This document shows positions 1 through 6,858 of a stretch of DNA of 36,932 nt, piece by piece. The notes below the pieces were generated by a model. That model made no database searches and was not told where the DNA came from. It saw only the letters and a program-made list of their open reading frames with translations. The stretch lies in the NCBI GenBank assembly GCA_003233305.1, contig QILI01000060.1, positions 1 through 36,932 of the forward strand, read 5' to 3'. The stretch's first letter is position 1, and every line of letters starts with the position of its first letter. Made by a program: the position numbers and the translations under genes. The stretch is from Mizugakiibacter sp. (GTDB taxonomy: Bacteria; Pseudomonadota; Gammaproteobacteria; Xanthomonadales; Rhodanobacteraceae).

Positions 1-96
1 TGCTGTGGGATCAGAGGCAGCAAGTGCGACATTACTGAACAGCAGCCACACACCGCCAACGGCCAATACAACCCGCCTTGTGGGCCTCACATTCAT
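1..96 (-). CDS. Exported protein, N-terminal fragment (runs off left edge)
   Basis: Only the first 32 codons are inside the window. They start at an ATG whose bases overlap the TGA stop of the TetR gene (ATGA overlap), so the two genes are probably translationally coupled. The peptide begins MNVRPTRRVVLAVGG, with a positively charged start, a hydrophobic stretch and an Ala-Leu-Ala site followed by ASDP, which is a classical Sec signal peptide. A gene for an exported protein directly after a TetR regulator is typical of RND efflux operons, where it would be an outer-membrane channel or periplasmic adaptor. That identity is inference because no mature sequence is visible. Confidence 0.6.
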   Translation of the reverse strand, partial: MNVRPTRRVVLAVGGVWLLFSNVALAASDPTA

Positions 97-722
97 GAGC
101 GATCTCCTAATCTGGGATTGGCAAGCCCGCGCAACAGCACATCAAAGAATCCGCGCAGCAGGTGTTTGGCATCCAGCTGCGGATCAAACCAGCACTGCAG
201 AAACAGGCCATCCACAGCGCCCGTCAGTAACGCTGCCAAGGCATAGGGATCCACATCTTTGCGGAATTCACCACTGGCCTGACCGGAATGGATGATTACC
301 ACGACCGCCTCCCGGCAACGGGCGTAAAGTTCCTTGAGCGCCTCCGAAAATCGCTCCCGCAACGCCGGGATACTGGAAGCTGACCAGACTTCCATGCTGA
401 GCGGAAACCATTCCCGGTGGGCGTCCATATAGTCGGCGGCCCCCAGTGCCATGGCCATCAGTCGGTCTCGCGCACTGGATCTCGTACTTGACTCCAATGG
501 GGAACCGGCCGCGATGATCTCGCTGGACCATTGTTCAAACACAGCGTAGAACATGTCCGCCTTGTCAGAGAAATAGAGGTATGGCGTGCCCTTTGCGACA
601 CCTGCCCGCCGGGCAATTTCCTCGACGGTCGCCCCTTGGAATCCTCGTTTTGCAAAAACCTCAACGGCAGCCCGAAGAACCGCTTCTTGCCGCTGTTGCT
701 GGCCCGTATTGCCCTTTTGCAT
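93..722 (-). CDS. TetR/AcrR-family transcriptional repressor
   Basis: The 209-aa protein has the usual TetR length. Residues about 10-56 form the N-terminal helix-turn-helix domain, with the family pattern GATVEEIARRAGVAKGTPYLYF followed by a Lys-Ala-Asp stretch. The C-terminal part is helical and ligand-binding in this family, so the inducer cannot be told from sequence. The stop overlaps the start of a downstream exported protein gene, which is probably its regulatory target. A promoter with an inverted repeat lies immediately upstream (750-796) and suggests autorepression. The ATG at 722 has only a weak Shine-Dalgarno (GGTG). The family call is secure and the efflux role is inferred from context. 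Confidence 0.9.
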   Translation of the reverse strand: MQKGNTGQQQRQEAVLRAAVEVFAKRGFQGATVEEIARRAGVAKGTPYLYFSDKADMFYAVFEQWSSEIIAAGSPLESSTRSSARDRLMAMALGAADYMDAHREWFPLSMEVWSASSIPALRERFSEALKELYARCREAVVVIIHSGQASGEFRKDVDPYALAALLTGAVDGLFLQCWFDPQLDAKHLLRGFFDVLLRGLANPRLGDRS

Positions 723-749
723 AGTGGCTGCACCGTATCCTAAAAAATA

Positions 750-769
750 ATGACTGACTGGACAGTCAT
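750..769. promoter_or_regulatory. Inverted-repeat operator, probably TetR autoregulatory site
   Basis: ATGACTG and CAGTCAT form perfect 7-bp arms around the 6-bp spacer ACTGGA. The repeat touches the -10 box and covers the predicted transcription start, which is where a TetR-type repressor commonly binds to shut off its own promoter. The pairing is visible; the binding protein is inferred. Confidence 0.6.
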
Positions 770-796
770 AATCCTTAGTATATGCAAACCTGTCAA
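768..796 (-). promoter_or_regulatory. Sigma-70 promoter of the TetR gene
   Basis: Read on the minus strand, a perfect -35 box TTGACA (791-796) is followed after 17 bp by GATTAT (768-773), which matches the -10 consensus at four of six positions. Transcription would start near 761 and enter the TetR gene at 722. Confidence 0.65.
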
Positions 797-851
797 GCCC
801 TACGGCATACCTAGCAGGACAACAGCGCAGTAACTGCGGCTTGTGCTGCCG

Positions 852-2210
852 CTATAACGTAAACGGAACTTTGGCGGTAAGCATAAAGTCCGGTGCGTCC
901 GGGCTCAGTCCAATACCCAAACTGCTGACGAAGGTCATCTTGTCGCTGAGCGCGTAAGTCATGCCTATATTCAAGGTTGCCGCATTACCATCGCTGCCAA
1001 TGATGGTCTCACTGAAAGTGGCGTCATCAGCACGAATTTTCGCATTGCCGTTCAAACGCTGCGAGAAGGCCATGCTCAAACTGGTTTTCTCGTTGAGGGC
1101 AAAGGCTATACCAACGCCATAGTTGAAAGCATTACCCAGATACACCGTACCCGGCGTCATGGTATCGGCACTGGTATCCAGATCAGCAAAATGCTTGCGA
1201 AAAGTATGCGTCAAACTAACATTGGCAAACAGAATCGCCGGGTCCAATGTCTTCAGGAATGAGGCCCCTAGGTTCGCACTCCAGATGCCCTGCCCCGTCG
1301 GTTGCTTGGTTGGCACGGCAAACTGGATGAAATTCTGTTGATCACGCTGCAGAACCTGCCAGGTAATCCCGTACGGGGCCTGCCCGGTTGGTGCCGCGAA
1401 GCCACCGGTGATAACAATTTCAGGTCGGTTTATAGTTTCCCGAAATATTCGGTAGGACATATTCATGCTCACATCGCCGATTCCTACCTTGCCACCTATG
1501 TCGGCCTGGGCCACCGATGCCGCCGATCCACCGGCCCCTCCTTTCTGATAGGTTGTCCAGCGCTGCACGAACGGTACGTTCACGCTAACCGAAAGATTGG
1601 GCGACAAAGCCTTGCGAGCTGCAAAGTTGTAGCTGAAGGTATCCGACTCGACATTCTCGACTGCTATGCTACCTAGGAAGATCGCGTCCAGAGCAAGAAA
1701 ACCATTCAGCGTCAATTGTTTGCGGTCATAGCGTGTATAGGTCAGACCCACTTCTAGAATTAGCGGTTGATCGAAGACGGTGTGCTGCTGGATAAGCACA
1801 TCCTCAACACTGCGTGAAGGCTCGGTACCGCGTTGACTGGCAATTTCGCTGCCGATTACCGCTCGGGCACCCGCTGCCGACTGCGTGCCTCGTGCCGCTG
1901 CCAGGGCTGCCTGGGTCTTTGCTTGTGATGCATTCTGCATGTCCGCCACACGTTGTACCCCCTGCTTGGCAAGTACTTTGGCGGTCAGTGTCTGCAGGCG
2001 CGTTTCAATGGTACGTAGCTTGCGAACTTCCGCTGCATAACGTGACTTCAAATTCTGTAACTCACGCTGCAGAGTCTGAATCTCGTTTTGTTGTTCGGTA
2101 ATCCTGGCACTTTCGTCAGTGGGGGTACTGTCCTGTGCCAGAGCCGGTAAAGTAAAGGCCATCGACCAGATGATAAGTGCCAGCAAGGATCCGGTTTTCA
2201 ATCGATTCAT
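852..2210 (-). CDS. fapF: FapF-like outer-membrane beta-barrel amyloid exporter
   Basis: The 452-aa protein has a signal peptide (residues 1-25, ending in Ala-Leu-Ala before Gln), then a heptad-rich coiled coil (about 34-90), an Ala/Gln-rich linker to about 135, and a C-terminal domain of alternating beta-strands from about 145 to the end. This layout is that of FapF, the trimeric outer-membrane porin that secretes Fap amyloid subunits through a barrel preceded by an N-terminal coiled coil. It is the last gene of the operon, as in Pseudomonas. AGGGG stands seven bases before the ATG, with a 56-bp gap from the upstream gene. The assignment rests on architecture and gene order, not alignment. 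A generic transporter-type barrel is the alternative. No convincing terminator follows the stop. Confidence 0.75.
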   Translation of the reverse strand: MNRLKTGSLLALIIWSMAFTLPALAQDSTPTDESARITEQQNEIQTLQRELQNLKSRYAAEVRKLRTIETRLQTLTAKVLAKQGVQRVADMQNASQAKTQAALAAARGTQSAAGARAVIGSEIASQRGTEPSRSVEDVLIQQHTVFDQPLILEVGLTYTRYDRKQLTLNGFLALDAIFLGSIAVENVESDTFSYNFAARKALSPNLSVSVNVPFVQRWTTYQKGGAGGSAASVAQADIGGKVGIGDVSMNMSYRIFRETINRPEIVITGGFAAPTGQAPYGITWQVLQRDQQNFIQFAVPTKQPTGQGIWSANLGASFLKTLDPAILFANVSLTHTFRKHFADLDTSADTMTPGTVYLGNAFNYGVGIAFALNEKTSLSMAFSQRLNGNAKIRADDATFSETIIGSDGNAATLNIGMTYALSDKMTFVSSLGIGLSPDAPDFMLTAKVPFTL

Positions 2211-2266
2211 GACTTGCCCCTGTTATGGTAAATTTCAATGCTTGTTCAAGTGTTGCTGTTACCGCT

Positions 2267-3058
2267 TTAATGGCCTTTGTTCAGACCATTCAACAATCCT
2301 ATCGACCGCGCCACACTCAGTTTCAGCGGCAAGCTGAAGGATTGATTCGGCTGCACCAAAGTCAGCCGTAATTGATTACTGATCCAATGACCGTCTCCGG
2401 TAATCCGGATGGTTTGCCACACCGAGCCCGTGCCGACGGCACTGCCGCGGATGCGTTGTTGAGAACTACCCTGCCCGGACATATTCAGGCGTAAGGTGAC
2501 CTGATTGGCATCCAGCGAAGCACTGACGCTGGCATCACCATCAGTCACCGATGCGTTAGGTGAGCGGGCACCTGAAATAGTGTTGGCAGGCATGCTGCTA
2601 AGCACTTGCACCTCGGTGGTGTTGCTGGCGTAATTACCATCCCCGGCAATCTGGGTGCTCTGCACCAGGCCGCTTACGTTGTCCAAGCCGCTGGAATCAA
2701 CGACCCGGCCGCTGGTATCGACCAGCACTCCGCTAGCCGTCCCTTGCACGATGCTGACCGTGGGGGTGAAGGTAACCATCGGCGAACCGGAACTGAAATC
2801 GAAAGCCAGCAGGGCACCACCACTGAGTACCCGCCCATCCGGGCTAACCCAGTTGGACAACATTTCCACACCGAAATAGAGCACTATGCCGTTGCCGGTC
2901 ATGAAGCGTCCCCGCATCATCGCCAATTCGGGATCGGGGATTGGCTTGATTCCAACGGGTCTGGACTGTTCCGGCAGCTTTTTATCTGATGTATGGCCCA
3001 CGCCGGCCCAGCCACTGGCCACAAGCGCGAGTACTATCACCCATCCAGAAACTTTCAT
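2267..3058 (-). CDS. Exported protein in FapE position, with degenerate amyloid-type repeats
   Basis: The 263-aa product has a signal peptide (residues 1-about 23). Next comes a conserved-looking block around residues 42-65 (DPELAMMRGRF followed by NGIVLYFGVEM), then a Ser/Thr/Gly/Asn-rich beta-type body. Two segments resemble the repeat of the neighbouring amyloid genes: residues about 123-148 contain GLVQSTQIAGDGNYASN, and residues about 210-233 contain IRITGDGHWISNQ. The gene lies between the C39 peptidase and the barrel, where fapE lies in Pseudomonas. FapE is a minor fibril component there, so a similar role is plausible. A strong GGAGAGG Shine-Dalgarno precedes the ATG, and only 12 bp separate it from the peptidase gene. 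Family assignment is tentative. Confidence 0.65.
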   Translation of the reverse strand: MKVSGWVIVLALVASGWAGVGHTSDKKLPEQSRPVGIKPIPDPELAMMRGRFMTGNGIVLYFGVEMLSNWVSPDGRVLSGGALLAFDFSSGSPMVTFTPTVSIVQGTASGVLVDTSGRVVDSSGLDNVSGLVQSTQIAGDGNYASNTTEVQVLSSMPANTISGARSPNASVTDGDASVSASLDANQVTLRLNMSGQGSSQQRIRGSAVGTGSVWQTIRITGDGHWISNQLRLTLVQPNQSFSLPLKLSVARSIGLLNGLNKGH

Positions 3059-3070
3059 GTCGTCCTCTCC

Positions 3071-3790
3071 TCAAAACAGATCGGCGTGACTGAACCCGAA
3101 ATCCAGTAATTCCACATCCGTGATGGGCCCCATCTGGGATGCAAGAAGCTTGCGAGCACTGGGGCCGCCACGTGCTTGCAGCAAAACCGTATTACGACGA
3201 AAACCCGAGCCGATAACTATGAACAAGGCACGCGATGGCCAGGCTTTCTTGAATTCATCCAAAGTCATGATTTTGTTACCCATAGCAGGATCGGCGAGAA
3301 AAACGCGATCACCCAGAACCCGCTTAAGTACTACAAAGTGTTTGTAGCCCTTGGTATCGAGCAGAACGATCGCCGGCACCCGCAACGAGCGAAGACGCTG
3401 CTCAGATACTCGATAGCCACGGGCACGCATTCCCAACTGTTGGACGTAGTTCTTCAGATCAAGCAGAGAGAACCCCTGCCTCTGCACGATCTCGGGATTC
3501 GACTTGACCAGCATTCCGGCCAGCACGGTTTGCTCATCAACTTGCATACCATAGGCATAACGTAGAAGGGTTGCCAGGGCCGCCGCGCCACAACTGAAAT
3601 CCGTTTTCTGTTGCACAATATTGAGATAACGCCCCTCGCGCATACTGGTAATGTTGGCGTGATACAACTCACCAGCGGGCAGGATATTGCCCATGCGGAT
3701 TTCCGCTGCACTGACCGCACTCCACCCCGACGTCAAAGCCAATATCGGTAGCAAGATCAGTACTGAGCGTTTAAGAATGTTCGTTTGCAT
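3071..3790 (-). CDS. fapD: FapD-like C39-family cysteine peptidase, exported
   Basis: The predicted 239-aa protein has a signal peptide (residues 1-about 29, ending Val-Ser-Ala-Ala) and then a peptidase C39 fold. Catalytic Cys67 lies in DFSCGAAAL, His151 in YKHFVVLK, and Asp167 in FLADPAMG. A Gln pair at 60-61 is placed for the oxyanion hole. C39 enzymes usually cut double-glycine leaders and are fused to ABC exporters. Here the domain stands alone with its own signal peptide, as in FapD, so it would act in the periplasm on amyloid subunits or the barrel. I chose the ATG at 3790 because GGAG lies seven bases upstream. An ATG at 3796 is one base from that GGAG, and the longer frame to 3847 enters a hairpin. 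The order after the amyloid gene matches fapC-fapD. Confidence 0.82.
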   Translation of the reverse strand: MQTNILKRSVLILLPILALTSGWSAVSAAEIRMGNILPAGELYHANITSMREGRYLNIVQQKTDFSCGAAALATLLRYAYGMQVDEQTVLAGMLVKSNPEIVQRQGFSLLDLKNYVQQLGMRARGYRVSEQRLRSLRVPAIVLLDTKGYKHFVVLKRVLGDRVFLADPAMGNKIMTLDEFKKAWPSRALFIVIGSGFRRNTVLLQARGGPSARKLLASQMGPITDVELLDFGFSHADLF

Positions 3791-3819
3791 TTTCATGCTC
3801 CAGGTCCAACCGTGGAAAG

Positions 3820-3845
3820 GGTGGGACGGCCTGTGCCGTCCCACC
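3820..3845 (-). terminator. Intra-operon GC-rich hairpin after the amyloid gene
   Basis: GGTGGGACGGC and GCCGTCCCACC pair perfectly over 11 bp around the 4-nt loop CTGT (plus-strand reading). On the minus-strand transcript the stem is followed by CTTTCC, a poor U-tract. It lies between the major repeat-protein gene and the peptidase gene. A partial terminator or 3' mRNA-stabilising stem at this place would raise the ratio of fibril subunit to secretion proteins. The stem is certain as a pairing; its function is inferred. Confidence 0.6.
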
Positions 3846-3892
3846 ATCCTGGGTCAACAACATGTTTTGCAACATGCCATCTTCAGCACCTA

Positions 3893-5239
3893 CTACAGTT
3901 CAGCACCAGGGGGAGGGTTACCCGAGCCTGCCTGCGTCACTGCCAAAGCCAACGTGTTAGCTTGCATGTTGCCGGTACCCGCAGCGATATTGACACCGAT
4001 GTTACCGGTCGCATTCTGCAGAGCGTTACCCGCCAAGGATGCATCGTTGCTGGCCAGTACCACGATAGTCTGGGCGTAGCTGATCGTACCGCTCAGCGTG
4101 GCTGCCATCTGCTCCAGGCTCAACTCACCCTGGTCATTCAACACCAACGCACCACCATCATTGTTTGGATCCAGCGGATCAATCGCCCCGGTACGATCGA
4201 TGGGGTTGCCATTGATGTCCGTACCTTGGGTGTTGGTGTCCCAATCAGCATGTCCGAACAACTGTCCACTTGGATGGGTGTTGGTACCGCTCTGCCACAG
4301 ATCTGGATAGAGATTGGCAAACTGGTCCGAGGTCCCGGAGTAACTGCCCAGTACCGAACCACCCTTACCGCTTCCGCCCACACTACCCGACAGACTTACG
4401 TCGAGAGTGTTCAGAACCTGCTCCATGTAACCGGTGTTCATGACCTGGTTGCCCGCCGAAGTCTGGTTGGAGGACACCGTGGCCTGAGCATAGCTGTTGG
4501 TGCCGGTAGCAGCCGCCAGACTGTTCTTCTGCGCGTTGTTGTTACCTGCAGCGATGTTCACACCGATGTTACCGACCGCTGAGTTCAACGCATTGCCTGC
4601 CAGCGAAGCGGTGTTGGTCACACCAAAGTTATTGGTCATGTTGCTGGCGCCAACCTGCTCAACGAACACTTCAGCATCAGCCATGGTGAAGGCAAATGAG
4701 GCATCTGCCGCCGCCAATGCTGCAGCATTGTCCTGCACGTTGTTATCACCAGCCGCCACGTTGAAGGCGATGTTGCCATCGGCATTTTCACCTACGTTGC
4801 CCTTGATCGACGCATCATTGCTGAGCAGTGTATTGTCACCAAAATTGCTGCCAATCTGCTGGCGGTTATCAATGACCGCGATGGCTGCCGAGTCAGTTTT
4901 GATGTCGCCACTGACAGTCGGATTACCGGTGATCGAGACATCGGTCAGAAAGCTCAGATCCTTGTTCATACGGACCCGCCGGATCTGCGTGTCGGTGTTG
5001 ATGTCGACGTTCTCGTAATACTGCACATCGCCGTAGATGTAAGCGGTGATATCCACATACGCACTGGCATTCAATGTGTAACTATGCTGCCAATCGAGGT
5101 AATCCACCCCGATACTGCAGCTGGTGGTGCCTTCACATGACGGATTGGATGGACCTGCCGGCTGGGCCATAGCCGCCGGGGCAACGACAAACAACGAGGC
5201 GATCGCTAGCGCGATCAAACTTTTCTGGAACGTTCTCAT
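3893..5239 (-). CDS. fapC: FapC-like functional amyloid subunit with three imperfect repeats
   Basis: The 448-aa product has a signal peptide (residues 1-25, Ala-Met-Ala before Gln). An N-terminal region (26-about 140) has two Cys (35 and 41). Three imperfect repeats of about 32 residues follow near 144-176, 212-243 and 400-433. Each carries a core like GNIGVNIAAG followed by an Asn/Gln-spaced tail, and the last two begin with the same SLAGNAL. The linker between repeats 2 and 3 (about 280-370) is Gly/Ser/Asp/Asn-rich and variable. This is the plan of FapC, the main fibril protein of Fap amyloid. AGGAG precedes the ATG at good spacing. The product has few Lys and Arg after residue 95. No Cys-x-x-Cys is seen near the C terminus, unlike the Pseudomonas subunits. 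Confidence 0.78.
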   Translation of the reverse strand: MRTFQKSLIALAIASLFVVAPAAMAQPAGPSNPSCEGTTSCSIGVDYLDWQHSYTLNASAYVDITAYIYGDVQYYENVDINTDTQIRRVRMNKDLSFLTDVSITGNPTVSGDIKTDSAAIAVIDNRQQIGSNFGDNTLLSNDASIKGNVGENADGNIAFNVAAGDNNVQDNAAALAAADASFAFTMADAEVFVEQVGASNMTNNFGVTNTASLAGNALNSAVGNIGVNIAAGNNNAQKNSLAAATGTNSYAQATVSSNQTSAGNQVMNTGYMEQVLNTLDVSLSGSVGGSGKGGSVLGSYSGTSDQFANLYPDLWQSGTNTHPSGQLFGHADWDTNTQGTDINGNPIDRTGAIDPLDPNNDGGALVLNDQGELSLEQMAATLSGTISYAQTIVVLASNDASLAGNALQNATGNIGVNIAAGTGNMQANTLALAVTQAGSGNPPPGAEL

Positions 5240-5276
5240 AATTGCATCTCCTGTCGAAGGTAGTAACTAGTAAGTA

Positions 5277-5924
5277 CTAGCGGGGAGGCAGCTCGACGGT
5301 GATGAGCAGACGGTTAACCGCCGTATTGCCCATCCCCGCGATCTGATTGAGTTGCACCACCCCTTCACTGCCTTCGAAAGCCGTATTGGATACGACCGCC
5401 GAACGCCTGGAAGATGATGACGCCCCTTGCGGACGGCCCCCCGTAGCGCCGTCCGGGTTGACCGAGTAAGCGGCGAGCCGCTGGTTCGTCGCCTCCTCGA
5501 TGCCCTGTGAAGCCAGCATGATCGCAATCGCATTGGACTCGCGATTGGCAACTCCGCTGACTTGATTGATAGAAAGAAGACCTTTTGCTCCGGCAAAGGC
5601 ATTACCGTCGATGATGGAATGCATGGCATCGGGAGCGGTGGCCCGCAAGGCAATGATCTGCTGCCCCTGGATCATGCGCAGCTTGGCAAAATCGCCCACC
5701 ACGATAGCCCGGGTGTTCGATTGCAAATTAGCGTCACCCGCCGCGATATTGACTGCAATCGCACCTGTCGCCCCGGCCAGCGCCTGGCCACCGATATGGG
5801 ACGTAGTCAGATAGCTAAGCATTTCATCGTAGCTGTCGTGGTTCGGCTCGACCGCATGCAACGGCAACGCCAGTACCAGCAGAAAGATGGCAAACAGAAC
5901 CGGGAACGGAGCGCTGCGGTACAT
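5277..5924 (-). CDS. FapB-like small amyloid repeat protein (candidate nucleator)
   Basis: The 215-aa product has a signal peptide (residues 1-24) and three repeats near residues 43-76, 104-138 and 177-210. They share the pattern seen in the large neighbour, for example GAIAVNIAAGDANLQSN, GLLSINQVSGVANRESN and GVVQLNQIAGMGNTAVN. Linkers are short, and a Ser/Arg-rich patch lies around 168-175. In Pseudomonas the gene before fapC is fapB, a minor subunit thought to nucleate fibrils, so this product fits that role by place, size and repeat content. The Shine-Dalgarno GGGAGG lies inside the last codons of the preceding gene, which ends two bases before this ATG, so translation is probably coupled. 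Confidence 0.7.
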   Translation of the reverse strand: MYRSAPFPVLFAIFLLVLALPLHAVEPNHDSYDEMLSYLTTSHIGGQALAGATGAIAVNIAAGDANLQSNTRAIVVGDFAKLRMIQGQQIIALRATAPDAMHSIIDGNAFAGAKGLLSINQVSGVANRESNAIAIMLASQGIEEATNQRLAAYSVNPDGATGGRPQGASSSSRRSAVVSNTAFEGSEGVVQLNQIAGMGNTAVNRLLITVELPPR

Positions 5925-5926
5925 GC

Positions 5927-6430
5927 TCAGCCTCCCTTGCTCAGCAGGCCGGCACCATGCAGTGCACCGGAAATTGTCGAACCGATGCCCCGGGTTGCTC
6001 CACGAACCGCACCTGTTACACCACCCGGACCACCCTTGGCGCCACCGTTACGCAATACGCCACCTTGACCCTGGCGATTCAGCAACCCCGCATTACCCAG
6101 TGCCCCGAGCAGACTGTCGCCCAGGTTTCTGGTCGGAATCCCGGTACCTAAGGCTGAAAACTCGCTATCGCTCAGTTCGTGGCTACCCAATGTACCCAAT
6201 GCCGCATTGACTTCCTTGCTAACTCCGGCGTCAATCAGTACGGCCATCCCCGGAGGTTGCTTGCGTATTGCATAACGCGCCGGAACATCTCGTACCAGGA
6301 CAAACTCGCCCCCGGTTGCCTTAACCCCACGGCGAGCACCTGCAGCATCCACCGGACTAAATAGTGCGGCAACCAGCAGTACTGCCAAGGCAAGAGCACC
6401 CAGAATAATGTTGAAGCGAGTCCTGGCCAT
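5927..6430 (-). CDS. Small Gly-rich exported protein, first gene of the amyloid operon (FapA position)
   Basis: The 167-aa protein has a signal peptide or N-terminal anchor (residues about 7-29, ending Val-Asp-Ala-Ala). A short folded-looking part (about 35-75) contains GEFVLVRDVPARYAIRKQPPG. The tail (about 105-167) is rich in Gly, Ala and Leu with no Cys. I do not recognise a family. It occupies the fapA position, and FapA influences subunit export and fibril composition in Pseudomonas, but I see no sequence proof of homology. Alternatives are a lineage-specific minor subunit or a chaperone. The ATG follows AAGGG at about eight bases and is 22 bp from the predicted sigma-54 transcription start. 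Confidence 0.6.
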   Translation of the reverse strand: MARTRFNIILGALALAVLLVAALFSPVDAAGARRGVKATGGEFVLVRDVPARYAIRKQPPGMAVLIDAGVSKEVNAALGTLGSHELSDSEFSALGTGIPTRNLGDSLLGALGNAGLLNRQGQGGVLRNGGAKGGPGGVTGAVRGATRGIGSTISGALHGAGLLSKGG

Positions 6431-6462
6431 GGGTTTATCCCTTTGAAGAACAACCCATCTAA

Positions 6463-6478
6463 AGCAAGCTATGTGCCA
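6463..6478 (-). promoter_or_regulatory. Sigma-54 (RpoN) promoter of the amyloid operon
   Basis: Read on the minus strand, TGGCACATAGCTTGCT matches the sigma-54 consensus TGGCACG-N4-TTGCW at every invariant base. The -24 GG (6476-6477) and the -12 GC are exactly 10 bp apart. Transcription would start near 6452, about 22 bp before the first operon gene. The adjacent sigma-54 activator gene supports the call. Confidence 0.85.
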
Positions 6479-6490
6479 TATTACTAAGTC

Positions 6491-6514
6491 ATTGTTATTA
6501 TAGAAAATAACAAT
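6491..6514. repeat. AT-rich inverted repeat just upstream of the sigma-54 promoter
   Basis: ATTGTTATT and AATAACAAT form perfect 9-bp arms around the 6-bp spacer ATAGAA. The repeat begins 13 bp upstream of the -24 element, within an AT-rich tract (about 6480-6535), between promoter and candidate enhancer. It may be a second regulator site or part of a bendable segment. I do not find a clean IHF consensus. Confidence 0.5.
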
Positions 6515-6614
6515 TTTTATTAGTGATTTTTATAGAACTTCTGTTGCGCTACCGATACACAGATATATGGCCCATCGGGATGGAACCGCGCCACAGCTCA
6601 CTTTCCGCCCTGAC

Positions 6615-6642
6615 CAGGGTGTTGCATGAATGCAACACCCTG
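6615..6642. promoter_or_regulatory. 28-bp palindrome, candidate enhancer site for the sigma-54 activator
   Basis: CAGGGTGTTGCAT and ATGCAACACCCTG are perfect 13-bp reverse complements separated by GA. The 2-bp centre makes an RNA hairpin unlikely and suits a dimeric DNA-binding protein. The site is centred about 150 bp upstream of the sigma-54 promoter, the usual distance for an upstream activating sequence. Its half-site recurs partly as ATGCAACCCTGG near 6756-6767. Binding by the neighbouring regulator is inferred. Confidence 0.65.
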
Positions 6643-6858
6643 ACCACCAATATTTACATGGGAGAACATTGTTAGCTGCACAGTCCGCATGGCACCGGGC
6701 CACACAGTGTCGCCACCGCGATGACAACTAAGAAAGAAAATCGCATGCATTACCTAATGCAACCCTGGCCAGGCTATGCCTGCCCGTGGGCAAAAATCAC
6801 CCACCCGCTAACTTTCAGGATTCGGCCAAAGACCGCGTTACTGCACTTGGCGGTGCCA

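Noticed and set aside
790-850. Possible terminator after the barrel gene
   Set aside because: Only short 5-bp stems can be drawn and no U-tract follows, so I did not list it.
3785-4582. 265-codon open frame on the plus strand
   Set aside because: It is antisense to the amyloid subunit gene and arises from that gene's repetitive, biased composition.
6615-6642. Palindrome read as a terminator of the regulator gene
   Set aside because: The centre is only 2 bp, no U-tract follows, and it lies over 200 bp past the stop. An operator or enhancer fits better.
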